Positions 54,301 to 61,159 of a stretch of 64,000 nucleotides of DNA are shown one piece after another. The position numbers and the translations under genes were made by a program. Source of the stretch: Crossaster papposus (lineage: Eukaryota; Echinodermata; Asteroidea; Velatida; Solasteridae); assembly GCA_037893245.1 (NCBI GenBank), contig JBAIAA010000414.1, positions 682,001-746,000 of the forward strand. The letters are read 5' to 3'. Position 1 is the first letter of the stretch. Each line of letters opens with the position of its first letter. The notes under the pieces are model-generated. The model searched no databases, had not been told where the DNA came from, and worked only from the letters and a program-made list of their open reading frames with translations.

Positions 54301-57300
54301 ATAGTCCAGAGCAGTCAAATGAAGCTACGCCGTTTCACTCTACCTGGTAATTAACTTGTCATTCATTAGAATTCACTCGATTTTTGCATAAGTAATGCAA
54401 ACCAAATGAAAGAATTTCAGGATTAAATTGGACACAAAAGATTTCAACATTTAAGATAAATGTTTATTTCACAGCCATGAAAAACAATGGGGCATATTAG
54501 GCAATGTCTGCCACTATGACATCAAACAGCTTTTCTTAAATTTTGTGTTTACCATTTTGTAGTAAACCACGGTGCTCAAATTCAGCAGCCTAGCCAAAAA
54601 CATCGGTATATTTTAGGAAATAAAGCTATGCGCAGATGCGTTTTGAGCTCTGATTTGATAGATTTTGTTTGACCTGTGAACTGGAGGTCCCAAGTTCCGC
54701 TGCTCAGCTGTGCTGCATGCAATTCGAAAAGTCATGGTACCTACCAGAAGGCTGTGCATTTCCTTCACCGAAATCTGTGAAGCTGCATCAGCGTTTCCCA
54801 GCGCCCAGTATGAATTGGTGTCTCGAGCGAATCAAAGATCGATACGATATGATAAACCGAACTTTAGGCCAAAAATCCATGTGTCCGTTTATAAGTTGCG
54901 TATCCGTGATGTACGGATCCCCTAAAGGGTCACATGACGAATACAAATCACCGTGACGAAATAATTTGAGTTTTTTATTTCGTGCGCTCGAAATAATTTC
55001 GTGCTCATGCACGAAATCATTTCGTGCACTCGAAATAACTTATTTCATGAGCTCGAAATCATTTCGAGCCCACGAAATGATTTCGTGCGCTAGAAATAAA
55101 TCTTTTTGTGAGCTCGAAATCATTTCGTGCGCTCGAAATACTTTATTTCGTGCACTCGAAATCATTTTGTGCGCTTGAAATCATTTCGTGCGCTTGAAAT
55201 CAAAAACTCAAATTATTTCGTCATGGTGATTTTTATTCATCATCTGTCTCTTTAGGGGCTCCTTAGATTAGCGTTGACTACTGGAAAATTACTGTTTTTG
55301 CTCAGATTGCCATGCCCTGTACAACGCGCATACTCGTGAGAGTGGTGTGTATACCATTTACCCATCGCAGTATCCACAAGGCATACAAGTGAACTGTGAT
55401 AACAATGGCTGGATCGTAAGTATAAACAACTCAAACTATTTCTCATTCAAAGTCTTTATCTCACTCAAAAATGAATGACCCTTGTATCGCAAACAAAGTT
55501 TAAAATAAAGAAAATATATGTGTCGGGCTGGAACCAGTTACTTAACTAGGGGTGAGTGGGGACGCAAACAATATGTTGGGCGTGTTCGGTGGATCTGTGC
55601 TATCACTTAATCACACGGAAATGTGTGGTGGCCCTGGAGGGGCACGCATATCGTGAATATTCGCCACAAATTTCACGACTTTATTCAAAGTCGTGAATAT
55701 TGACGTCAATATTGACGTCAAATTTCACAATTTTACCAAAAAGTCGAAAATATTGACGTCAAATTTGACGTCAAATTTCGCGACTTGCCTCCAAAGTCGC
55801 GAATATTGACGTCAAATTTGACGTCAAATTTCACAACCGGACATAAGTTTTGACGCGATTTTTTTTCCAGCAAGCTTTACGAGATTTGTTTCTGAACTTA
55901 AAACAAATCCACTGATCTCTCGTGACAATCGAGGGTGCCCTCAATAAGCCCGTTTTCGAAATATGGGCAATTGATGAACTGCATAGACGGACGGTGCGCC
56001 CCGGACAAAAAACTCGGTATTGGAGCAAGACTAGCCAAAACCTACCTTGCTGGAAAAAAAATTGCGTCAAAATTTAGGTCCGGTCGTGAAATTTGACGTC
56101 AAAATTATTCGCGACTTTTGTGGCAAGTCGCGAAATTTGACGTCAATATTCACGTCAATATTTACGACTTTGAGGAAAATTCGTGAATTTCGTCGCGAAT
56201 ATTGACGTCAATATTCGCGACTTTCGGGGAAAGTCGTGAAATTTGACGCGAATATCGACGTCAATATTCTCGATCTGCGTAGTCCCTTCAGGGCTATCAC
56301 TCAATTACACGGAAATGTACTTGCGCGATTGTTTAATCTGGTAGGAAATCTCTGACTTACAAAACCCCCCTCCATGGTTGGCCGATCAACGGGAAGTGAA
56401 ATCGGATTGACCGATCGCTTCATTTCTGTGCAATCGACTGATAGCGCAGAACCACCGATCACGCCCAGCATATCAGTTGCAATTCGGTGCTCCCCTTGAA
56501 AAATGATGCACCCCCAGGTTCCCCCACCCCCACCCACAAATTTAACCCTTTACGCCACTGGCTGCAATGTCAAAGTAACACAGAATTCAATCTTTAAGTG
56601 ATCCTTAACTAATGCATACATTTGCAAATATTTTGGACGGAATTACAGATGTACTATCCCACTAGGATGTGTGCGCCTATTTTGTTACCGTTTCACAGGT
56701 GTTTCAGAATCGTTTAGATGGGTCGGTAAATTTCACTCGCAACTGGACCGAGTACCGGGATGGATTTGGTGAACTCATGGGAGAGTTCTGGCTTGGAAAC
56801 GAGAAACTCCGTCAGCTCACTTCAGAAGGCCAATGGGTACTGGAGATTGAGGTCGCCGTGGAGCATGTTGATGAGTCCGCTTCAGATAGACGTATTCAAA
56901 CCATTGAGCGCCGGTGGCCGTTCCGTATAGAGGGTACCAGCTATAAATTGGTGGTTGAAGGATTCACTGGTAAGATCATTTTTCTCTTTTCTCTACACCA
57001 TACTTGTTCAAGCTAATCATATGAAAGGTAAAAAGCAATCAATAAGTCGTGGCTTCGTGGTCTGGAGCATTGAATTCACGGTCTGTTGGAAAGGTTGTGG
57101 CTTTTGGGTTCGAGTCCGGCCTGGGACTATGGCGCTTGTGTCCTTGGGCAAGACACTTTGTCACTCATTGCTTTTTCCTACCAAGAATTTGTTTTGCAGG
57201 CTTTCCTATAGGGAGCCAATCACTAGCGATCGCCGAACGGTGGTTGTCAACACACGTGCAACACGTACTACGCGCACGCATGAAATTTCTTTATATGAAA

Positions 57301-60300
57301 CAGCAATGGGATTATTGTATGGAGTACCAAGTAACCCCTCCAACCAATAGGGGAAAGATAAATAGTTGCTCAACTCAAGAAACCTCAATTTATTGTGCTA
57401 ACATAACCTATTTCGCTCTTTTTATTTTGTATTCATGTAGATGGTGTACCTTTCTTATCGATCAAAACTCCTTTTCCTTTCTCAACGTACGACAGAGACA
57501 ACGACAATTCTGCCAACGAGAATTGTGCGGAGGTTTTGAAAGGAGGATGGTGGTTTGATAATTGTAGAAATCCGCCGAAATCTGGGTATAATCTGAATGG
57601 AGTATATTCCCTTCCTGATGGAGATTCCCACGGCATTAGGTTGGATGATAAGTTTATAGTCCAGAGCAGTCAAATGAAGCTACGCCGTTTCACTCTACCT
57701 GGTAATTAACTTGTCATTCATTAGAATTCACTCGATTTTTGCATAAGTAATGCAAACCAAATGAAAGAATTTCAGGATTAAATTGGACACAAAAGATTTC
57801 AACATTTAAGATAAATGTTTATTTCACAGCCATGAAAAACAATGGGGCATATTAGGCAATGTCTGCCACTATGACATCAAACAGCTTTTCTTAAATTTTG
57901 TGTTTACCATTTTGTAGTAAACCACGGTGCTCAAATTCAGCAGCCTAGCCAAAAACATCGGTATATTTTAGGAAATAAAGCTATGCGCAGATGCGTTTTG
58001 AGCTCTGATTTGATAGATTTTGTTTGACCTGTGAACTGGAGGTCCCAAGTTCCGCTGCTCAGCTGTGCTGCATGCAATTCGAAAAGTCATGGTACCTACC
58101 AGAAGGCTGTGCATTTCCTTCACCGAAATCTGTGAAGCTGCATCAGCGTTTCCCAGCGCCCAGTATGAATTGGTGTCTCGAGCGAATCAAAGATCGATAC
58201 GATATGATAAACCGAACTTTAGGCCAAAAATCCATGTGTCCGTTTATAAGTTGCGTATCCGTGATGTACGGATCCCCTAAAGGGTCACATGACGAATACA
58301 AATCACCGTGACGAAATAATTTGAGTTTTTTATTTCGTGCGCTCGAAATAATTTCGTGCTCATGCACGAAATCATTTCGTGCACTCGAAATAACTTATTT
58401 CATGAGCTCGAAATCATTTCGAGCCCACGAAATGATTTCGTGCGCTAGAAATAAATCTTTTTGTGAGCTCGAAATCATTTCGTGCGCTCGAAATACTTTA
58501 TTTCGTGCACTCGAAATCATTTTGTGCGCTTGAAATCATTTCGTGCGCTTGAAATCAAAAACTCAAATTATTTCGTCATGGTGATTTTTATTCATCATCT
58601 GTCTCTTTAGGGGCTCCTTAGATTAGCGTTGACTACTGGAAAATTACTGTTTTTGCTCAGATTGCCATGCCCTGTACAACGCGCATACTCGTGAGAGTGG
58701 TGTGTATACCATTTACCCATCGCAGTATCCACAAGGCATACAAGTGAACTGTGATAACAATGGCTGGATCGTAAGTATAAACAACTCCTCGAACTATTTA
58801 TAATCTAAAGTCTTTATCTCACTCAAAAGGGAATTACTCTTGTATCGCAAAATAGTTTAAAACAAAATATATCTGCGGGCTGAAACCAGTGACGTAACTA
58901 CTGGAGAGTGGGGACGCCAACAATATATGTTGGGCGTGTTCGGTGGATCCTGGTAGGAAATCTCTGACTTTACTTGACTTTTACAAAACACTCCTCCTTG
59001 GTTGACCGATCGGGAGAAAGTAAAATCAATTAGCCCTATCGCACAATTGCATGTCTGCCTATTTTGTTACCGTCTCAAAGGTGTTTCAGAATCGTTTTGA
59101 TGGGTCGGTAAATTTCACTCGCAACTGGACCGAGTACCAGGATGGATTTGGTGAACTCGCGGGAGAGTTCTGGCTTGGAAACGAGAAACTCCGTCAACTC
59201 ACTGCGAAAGAAAGCTGGGAACTACAGGTAGTTCTGGTCAACAGAAATGGAACGACGAAGGGCTTTATCATCAGAGAATTCAGCATCAGTGGCGAGGATT
59301 ACACATTGGACAGAGGTAGACCGAGTTACTGGCCTCTAGTTATCGCTTTTTTTAACATTTGGGCATTATCTTGCGCTACTAGAGGCCGAGCCAGAAGATA
59401 TTGAAATCTATAAGCTCTAGAAAGTGGTTCAAAATGTCGCCAAAATCCACACAAATACTTGACAAAATACCTCTTAATCGTCTAAATAACCTTCCATATG
59501 TGTCCAAGCTGAGTTAACGAACTTCTAAGGTATTCACGATCAATTCTTGACCTGCAAATCAAGGAAATTCGACGCCAGTTTTCCAGCGCGTACTGAACTT
59601 TTGCATGGCCGCCATTTTTATGATGAGCAAAACGAGCATTGTGGGTATTCTGTGACGTCACTGCCAAAGTGCGTGCCGACCGTACCACTATACGCGGGGT
59701 GCTCTGCGATGTCACAGGTCGGAGTATCGCGCGCGCAACGCGATACTCCGACCTGTGACATCGGAGAGCACCCCCGCGTATAGTGGTACGGTCGGCATGC
59801 ACTTTGGCAGTGACGTCACAGGCAATCACAAAATGGCGGCCATGCAAAAGTTCAGTACGCGCTGGAAAACTGGCGTCGAATTTCCTTGATTTGCAGGTCA
59901 AGAATTGATCGTGAATACCTTAGAAGTTCGTTAACTCAGCTTGGACACATATGGAAGGTTATTTAGACGATTAAGAGGTATTTTGTCAAGTATTTGTGTG
60001 GATTTTGGCGACATTTTGAACCACTTTCTAGAGCTTATAGGATTTCAATATCTTCTGGCTCGGCCTCTAGTAGCGCAAGATAATGCCCAAATGTTAAAAA
60101 AAGCGATAACTAGAGGCCAGTAACTCGGTCTACGACAGAGGTAGGTTTCTGACCAATAACAAGTACTTGCACGCAAAGTTACGAACGAGTCACTGATTTT
60201 TGTGACTAGAGTCGAGTCAGTGTATAATCAAGTCGACCGAGTCAGTGTATAGTCGAGCCGATTGAGTCGGTGAATAGTTGAGTCGGTGTATAGTCGAGTC

Positions 60301-61133
60301 GATCGAGTCGGTGTAGAGTCGAGTCGAGTCAGTGTATAGTCGAGTCGAGTCGAGTCGGTGTATCAGTGTGTCGTCGCGAATCAGTGTATGGTCGAGTCAT
60401 GGTCGAGTCGAGTCACAGTGTATAGTCGAGTCGAGTCACAGTGTATGGTAGAGTCGAGCCAAATATTTTGCTTTATTTACAATAAATGAGCACAAGAAAA
60501 CAAGTAATTTGTTGACATTTTTAATAAGAAATTCACCAAAATCATTGATAAAACCACAATTTGAAAAATGCGTTTCTGGTCTGGTTCCGGGGTAGTATTT
60601 TGTGCAATACATACTTAACCACAATATGGGAGTCCGTGACATGATGTATACTTGTACACAATAAGTGGCCGCTGTACTGTACTTTATTTGTGAAGTGTAT
60701 CCCGTCCACTTTGAGGTTTCGTTATAAGGAAGGCATAATTCCATGTGAAACGAGAATACTTATTCTCTTATTTTCAATTTTTTTCTCTTTTGATCCAACA
60801 TATTCCACACCCGAAGCTAGGTCGGTATCGTAAAAATTGCATAAAAGTAATATAAATTTTGTTTTTCTCTGCGTAGCTCCACCAGCTACTGATTTCCCTG
60901 AATTCAGTAAGCAGAAATTCTCAACGTACGACAGAGACGACGATAATGTGGCGACTTCTAACTGTACAGCTGAGCAGAAAGGAGGTTGGTGGTTCGGAGG
61001 ATGTTGTAATGACTGCAGCTTGAATGGAGAATATCACCTTCAGGATGATTTTCATGGTATTCGATGGGCTGGGTGGGCAGGTCAAGAAATAGTCAAGTGC
61101 GAAATGAAGCTACGGCGTAGTTTGAAACCATAG
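35462..61133 (+). CDS. Multi-FReD gene: EGF-like domain plus five fibrinogen-related domains (5' end not seen)
   Basis: Sixteen exons can be placed on the + strand: one EGF-like exon and five A-B-C triplets. The EGF exon and C exons end in phase 1, A exons start in phase 1, A/B joints are phase 0 and B/C joints phase 1, so the series can be translated as one frame to the stop at 61131-61133. Each FReD of about 213 residues has the family's conserved Cys pairs, the GVYTIYP and WLGNEKL blocks, the YDRDNDN calcium-site motif and GGWWF...NLNG. FReD proteins are typically secreted lectins in innate recognition or extracellular adhesion. No signal peptide is visible in this window, so the 5' end is missing or lies further upstream. 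Alternatively the array could be several genes, but only module 5 has a stop. Confidence 0.7.
35758..38621 (+). CDS. FReD module 1 (exons A1, B1, C1)
   Basis: Exons: A1 35758-35867 (DCLALWWVRIPGSSVYTIYP...VNCDNNGWI), B1 36490-36757 (VFQNRFDGSVNFTRNWTEYQ...EFWLGNEKL), C1 38361-38621 (FSTYDRDNDNSTNENCAEVW...KGGWWFDNC...YNLNGVY...MKLRRF). All splice sites are GT-AG with GTAAG-type donors except C1 (GTAATT). The B-C intron carries a SINE, a 273-bp MITE absent from module 2, and a long C-rich tract. A1 has WWVRIPGSS where other copies have YNAHIRESG, so it is the most diverged A exon. Confidence 0.85.
36256..36295 (+). repeat. Poly(C) tract in intron A1-B1
   Basis: A run of about 40 C followed by a run of about 13 A, then AAC/AAACA microsatellite sequence. 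Confidence 0.95.
36818..36985 (+). repeat. tRNA-derived SINE, intronic, module 1
   Basis: It begins GTCGTGGCTTCGTGGTCTGG, an A-box-like sequence, and carries GGTTGGAGTCC as the B box; the module 3 copy has the canonical GGTTCGAGTCC at 44675-44685. Homologous copies lie at about 40627-40790, 44611-44770 and 57043-57200, always in the B-C intron, so the insertion predates module duplication. Confidence 0.65.
37027..37299. mobile_element. 273-bp MITE with GTCAACAC 8-bp duplication
   Basis: Termini CACTGACCT and AGGTCAGTG with long imperfect inverted arms (AAGTGCAACATGGC and GAGCCAATGAAATGTCCAG occur in both arms). The flanks are GTCAACAC on both sides (37019-37026 and 37300-37307). Module 2 has a single GTCAACAC at the equivalent place (about 40828-40835), which confirms insertion after the modules split. 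An 8-bp duplication suggests a hAT- or P-type source. Confidence 0.8.
37960..38178 (+). repeat. C-rich microsatellite tract in intron B1-C1
   Basis: Almost exclusively C with interspersed T, A and G: runs of (C)n followed by CCCGCCCCCT-type units. Module 2 has a shorter version at 41470-41575. Long proline- or glycine-rich frames across it are artefacts of composition. Confidence 0.9.
39225..39566. mobile_element. MITE of the CGAAATNATTTCG family, copy 1
   Basis: Inverted ends of about 60 bp start CCCCTAAAG on each side and include AAATCACCRTGACGAAATAA. The middle is a cloud of short palindromes (CGAAATCATTTCG, TTTCGTGCGCTCGAAA). Related copies are at 42611-42826, 54919-55258 and 58273-58613, each in the intron between a C exon and the next A exon. 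Confidence 0.8.
39614..42004 (+). CDS. FReD module 2 (exons A2, B2, C2)
   Basis: Exons: A2 39614-39723, B2 40288-40567, C2 41756-42004. B2 is 12 bp longer than B1, adding residues in the variable loop (VDEFTSGQPNNTIESNTY). C2 is 12 bp shorter at its start (FLSIDRSTYDRD). Phases are the same as in module 1. The core motifs GVYTIYP, EFWLGNEKL, YDRDNDN and GGWWFDNC are intact. The intron layout matches module 1, apart from the MITE present only in module 1. Confidence 0.88.
42611..42826. mobile_element. MITE of the CGAAATNATTTCG family, copy 2
   Basis: Shorter copy (internal deletion) with the same CCCCTAAAG ends. Its right end coincides with the left limit of the near-identical duplication of modules 3 and 4. 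Confidence 0.75.
42874..54346 (+). CDS. FReD module 3 (exons A3, B3, C3) with a retrotransposon in its second intron
   Basis: Exons: A3 42874-42983, B3 44267-44537, C3 54086-54346. A 9.07-kb Ty3/Gypsy element in the same orientation separates B3 from C3. It ends 43 bp before C3, and the sequence between (CTAACATAACC...TGTAG) keeps a possible branch point, pyrimidine tract and acceptor. The coding motifs are intact (DGSVNFTRNWTEYRDGFG, YDRDNDNSANENCAEV). Whether the enlarged intron is still spliced correctly cannot be told from sequence. Confidence 0.85.
43193..43861. mobile_element. TGACGTCAAT-rich foldback element, copy in module 3 intron
   Basis: 669 bp with inverted ends (GTGGTGGCCCTGGAGGGG at left; TAGTCCCTTCAGGGC at right). 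The inner parts are alternating direct and inverted ATTGACGTCAAT, TTTGACGTCAAA and AAGTCGCGAATATT blocks. It is flanked by 25-bp copies of the intron sequence starting CTATCACT (43168-43192 and 43862-43886), with two differences. No coding frame. The copy in module 4 is at 55625-56293. Confidence 0.75.
44970..46632 (+). repeat. 5' LTR (1663 bp)
   Basis: TG...CA ends. Apart from the lengths of two C runs (about 45131-45146 and 45899-45915), I saw no difference from the 3' LTR. It carries the last 33 bp of the MITE at 28931-29159 (here 45425-45457). Confidence 0.95.
46636..46653 (+). promoter_or_regulatory. Primer-binding site
   Basis: TGGTGCCGAAACCCGGGA starts three bases after the 5' LTR. 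It has the TGG start complementary to the CCA end of a tRNA, with 18 bases of potential pairing. I do not assign the tRNA species. Confidence 0.85.
46807..48033 (+). CDS. gag: Gag polyprotein
   Basis: 408 residues from the ATG at 46807, 174 bp after the LTR. A Pro-rich N-terminus (1-60) is followed by a helical capsid-like region (about 85-275, including VEDWARDMRYLL and LLLTTQFMTGLHDNAVRQRL), a Gln-rich coiled segment and one CCHC zinc knuckle, CYRCGQVGHFARQC, near residues 376-389. Gag packages the RNA in virus-like particles. Its last codons, TTA AAC TAG, form part of a GTTAAAC heptamer that lets pol be read in the -1 frame. Confidence 0.93.
   Translation: MAETPPCPINLTFHEFEGSPNNPFRVPLRPNPMPGVMCAPPDMNHSQPGPSRPTVYPSPLQMADFDPLDSNTSLSKTSYLPSTYTAHQLKDVQTFSGSSSTKHGLKVEDWARDMRYLLEAKGPQSERVKFHEVVRHTKAEARDVILNLESRGVVTAEEAIAELLDEFGEGNGATAPIASFFARKQRSEETAGAYAIALEALLRHVEDVKRRQGHGSLGEDRDLLLTTQFMTGLHDNAVRQRLAPMQPRGMSFKALRQEVRVVAEEFLQARGARRHYESFQHTMEAPQPKPPIQQNVPTVAAAQVAQQGMTSDKDQLKELTTMMQRQLTTLDQVLEGQQFLGQRVRSLENFVGYGRPMPNPWKGDQDRRSQGDRCYRCGQVGHFARQCNSSGRRFTDPREPGQGQPPLN
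48024..48085 (+). promoter_or_regulatory. Putative -1 ribosomal frameshift signal between gag and pol
   Basis: The heptamer G TTA AAC (48024-48030) is in the gag frame exactly as required for a -1 slip and lies immediately before the TAG. Downstream, CTGAT (48043-48047) can pair with ATCAG (48056-48060), and the loop bases GGGC (48051-48054) with GCCC (48082-48085), giving a possible H-type pseudoknot 12 nt after the slip site. The pol frame is open through this junction. Confidence 0.65.
48027..52310 (+). CDS. pol: Pol polyprotein: protease, reverse transcriptase, RNase H, integrase
   Basis: Open in the -1 frame from the gag end to the stop at 52310. Residues are counted from codon 48066. 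Aspartic protease: LLDTGSQ at 52-58. Reverse transcriptase: VDYRKLNS near 403, LTSGYLQVGM near 440, catalytic YLDD at 501-504. RNase H: Asp655 (QTDAS), Asp722 (TDNNP), Asp765 (NADALSR). Integrase: HHCC finger (H937, H942, C972, C975), then Asp1004, Asp1063 and Glu1099. A GPY/F-like region precedes a tail with three related IIPPPR-F or ILPPRRF repeats. No ATG lies near the start, so expression by frameshifting from gag is expected. All catalytic residues are present and there are no internal stops. Confidence 0.95.
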   Translation, partial: KLDKPADVGRSVGVSGTGSPDKAMDHTPGGILVQTSKEQHEDEEQLVGPTSTTDVVISGRSSRALLDTGSQVTTVTTQFVSTHPKLQSQALKKTDLIINGAGGQVVPHQGYILLDIEVLGEVLKDVPCLVVPVTNFRRSTPLLLGTNVIFAVRNTMHDKYGRGFMSKAHKLSNTWHSAFQCVNIDGTDLAQRNGEIGSLRYSGRKPMKVRPGEEVNISAKAPRSMQGRTITALVEGDYDRCLAVGRMLVEVKNRRVPTRLCNLSKQVVTVRRNAVIATLACVREVGPRPFSSSSVATVCEQAVPGGSSIPDVDISDDNLTPSQREAIESLLKQNTDIFSKDPMDIGATNTIQHEIPLSDPTPFRMPYRRIPPAEFQEVREHIEDLAKANIIKESQSPFASPIVVVRKKDNSIRLCVDYRKLNSRTIRDAYPLPRIDEALDALNKAKLFSCIDLTSGYLQVGMAEKDQAKTAFTTPMGLYEFTRMPFGLVNAPATFQRLMATVFRDMNFEGVLLYLDDVIIYSATMEEHLARLGQVFDRLRQHNLKLKASKCQFLKTSVKYLGHIVSSEGIATNPEKVDAIESWPVPKSKKDVRSFLGITGYYRKFIQDYAKIASPLFALIGGKRGAKDPPFVWSAECEAAFRTLISKLTTAPILAYADYSLPFVVQTDASAAGLGAVLTQEQEGRERVIAYASRTLSPSERRYPAHKLEFRALHWALTTKLRDYVYGYRVTAVTDNNPMTYVLKSAKLDAHSQRWVSDLSLFNLDIRYRPGKKNANADALSRIPREEVTRILDATAKGEVQEESVPAGVEVQVQIPVAPKPGVSFESPSLSEAVEGEDQMYKAAEEMSQSDGIHPKRPGTSCMETMEGLIDAQQGDPVVSRVTHLKSTRRSRLSQRKARQETKDVQRLLRAWDHLQVKKGLLVYTEDDNKQRDVPVLPKSIKQQVLTSLHDEMGHLGFHKTLWLVKERFFWPGAHTDVKRYVEACKRCTLRKRPGGKRNVGLQSIVTSRPMELVCIDFLSLERATGGYEHLLVVTDHFTRHAKAYPTRDEKSSTVARVLWERYITNYGIPERLHSDRGGSFESAVIHQLCTFMGIDKTKTTPYHPQGNGMTERFNRTLLSMLGTLNPSKKTNWASHVEALTHAYNCSCHDSTGYSPFFLMFMREAKLPADVMFPYPNQQEAPRMDIDYQGYVKVLRKQVREAFDEAEANAEQARCKQKRTYDKSVRVNDLEQGNRVLVLNKTPRGKCKLKDNWEQTPYIVTRKLDKCPVYVVRQLGTKKVRTLHRNMLTKCPFEVSGADETPRGTEEQLPVAIDGSCEEIIPPPRKFCSNQLSELPYDKATQIIPPPREFSDDQVFGSSSDESTELILPPRRFGDRRRQDTDRYVLYSGSYDDTDTDDSSATEDSTWQVPHRSKRVIKPPLRYGEWE
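52366..52381 (+). promoter_or_regulatory. Purine-rich stretch before the 3' LTR
   Basis: AAATCGGGGTGAG directly abuts the TGTAATGG of the 3' LTR. It is short and contains two pyrimidines, so it is a weak polypurine tract candidate, but the position is right. Confidence 0.5.
52382..54042 (+). repeat. 3' LTR (1661 bp)
   Basis: Matches the 5' LTR except for one C fewer in each of two C runs. It ends CA at 54042, followed by the CTAA duplication. Confidence 0.95.
54919..55258. mobile_element. MITE of the CGAAATNATTTCG family, copy 3
   Basis: Full-length copy in the intron between C3 and A4. Its right end lies at the junction of the duplicated module blocks. It is practically identical to copy 4 (58273-58613). 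Confidence 0.8.
55306..57701 (+). CDS. FReD module 4 (exons A4, B4, C4)
   Basis: Exons: A4 55306-55415, B4 56699-56969, C4 57441-57701. Near-identical to module 3 in exons and introns, without the retrotransposon, so its B-C intron is only 471 bp. Phases and splice sites are the same as in the other modules. One visible coding difference in exon B (Glu here, Lys in module 3). Confidence 0.88.
55625..56293. mobile_element. TGACGTCAAT-rich foldback element, copy in module 4 intron
   Basis: Duplicate of 43193-43861 at an offset of 12432 bp, including both 25-bp flanking repeats. It was therefore present before the module 3/4 duplication. Confidence 0.75.
58273..58613. mobile_element. MITE of the CGAAATNATTTCG family, copy 4
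   Basis: Intron between C4 and A5. Same CCCCTAAAG ends and palindromic core as copy 3. Confidence 0.8.
58661..61133 (+). CDS. FReD module 5, terminal (exons A5, B5, C5)
   Basis: Exons: A5 58661-58770 (identical in type to A4), B5 59081-59315, C5 60877-61133 with the stop codon. B5 is shorter, and its second half (KESWELQVVLVNRNGTTKGF and onward) differs from other B exons. C5 is also diverged (APPATDFPEFSKQKFSTYDR, GCCNDCSLNGEYHL) and keeps the calcium-site and GGWWF motifs. An 818-bp MITE sits exactly at the B5 donor. The divergence suggests that this is the ancestral C-terminal FReD and that modules 1-4 arose by duplication of another module. Confidence 0.82.
59316..60133. mobile_element. 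818-bp foldback MITE at the splice donor of exon B5
   Basis: Near-perfect arms of about 400 bp: GTAGACCGAGTTACTGGCC at the left and its complement at the right, with the turn near 59730-59750 (CGCGATACTCCGAC). It is flanked by GACAGAG (59309-59315 and 60134-60140). The left arm has an extra block of about 25 bp near 59620-59645. There is no transposase. Open frames within it are mirror images of each other and not genes. Confidence 0.9.
60200..60460 (+). repeat. GAGTCGGTGTATAGTC minisatellite
   Basis: Irregular tandem copies of units such as GAGTCGGTGTATAGTC and GTCGAGTCGAGTC in the intron between B5 and C5. Confidence 0.85.
60461..60876. other. Intron sequence before exon C5
   Basis: AT-rich, with no repeat matched elsewhere. 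It ends in the acceptor TTTTTCTCTGCGTAG. Confidence 0.6.
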
Positions 61134-61159
61134 AGCACCGCTTTACAGTGCTAGCCTTA

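Larger units (their letters stand above)
42815..58780 (+). repeat. Near-identical tandem duplication of a FReD module
   Basis: Sequence from about 42815 to 55245, without the retrotransposon, matches about 55247 to 58780 almost base for base. The one difference I noticed in exons is at 44339 versus 56771 (A versus G, Lys versus Glu in exon B). The unit is about 3.35 kb. Module 4 retains the empty target site of the retrotransposon. Either a recent unequal exchange or a duplicated haplotype in the assembly would give this pattern. Confidence 0.85.

Noticed and set aside
59482..60123. Open frames within the 818-bp palindrome
   Set aside because: The frames on the two strands share the same N-terminal residues because the arms are inverted copies. 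No protein motif is seen.
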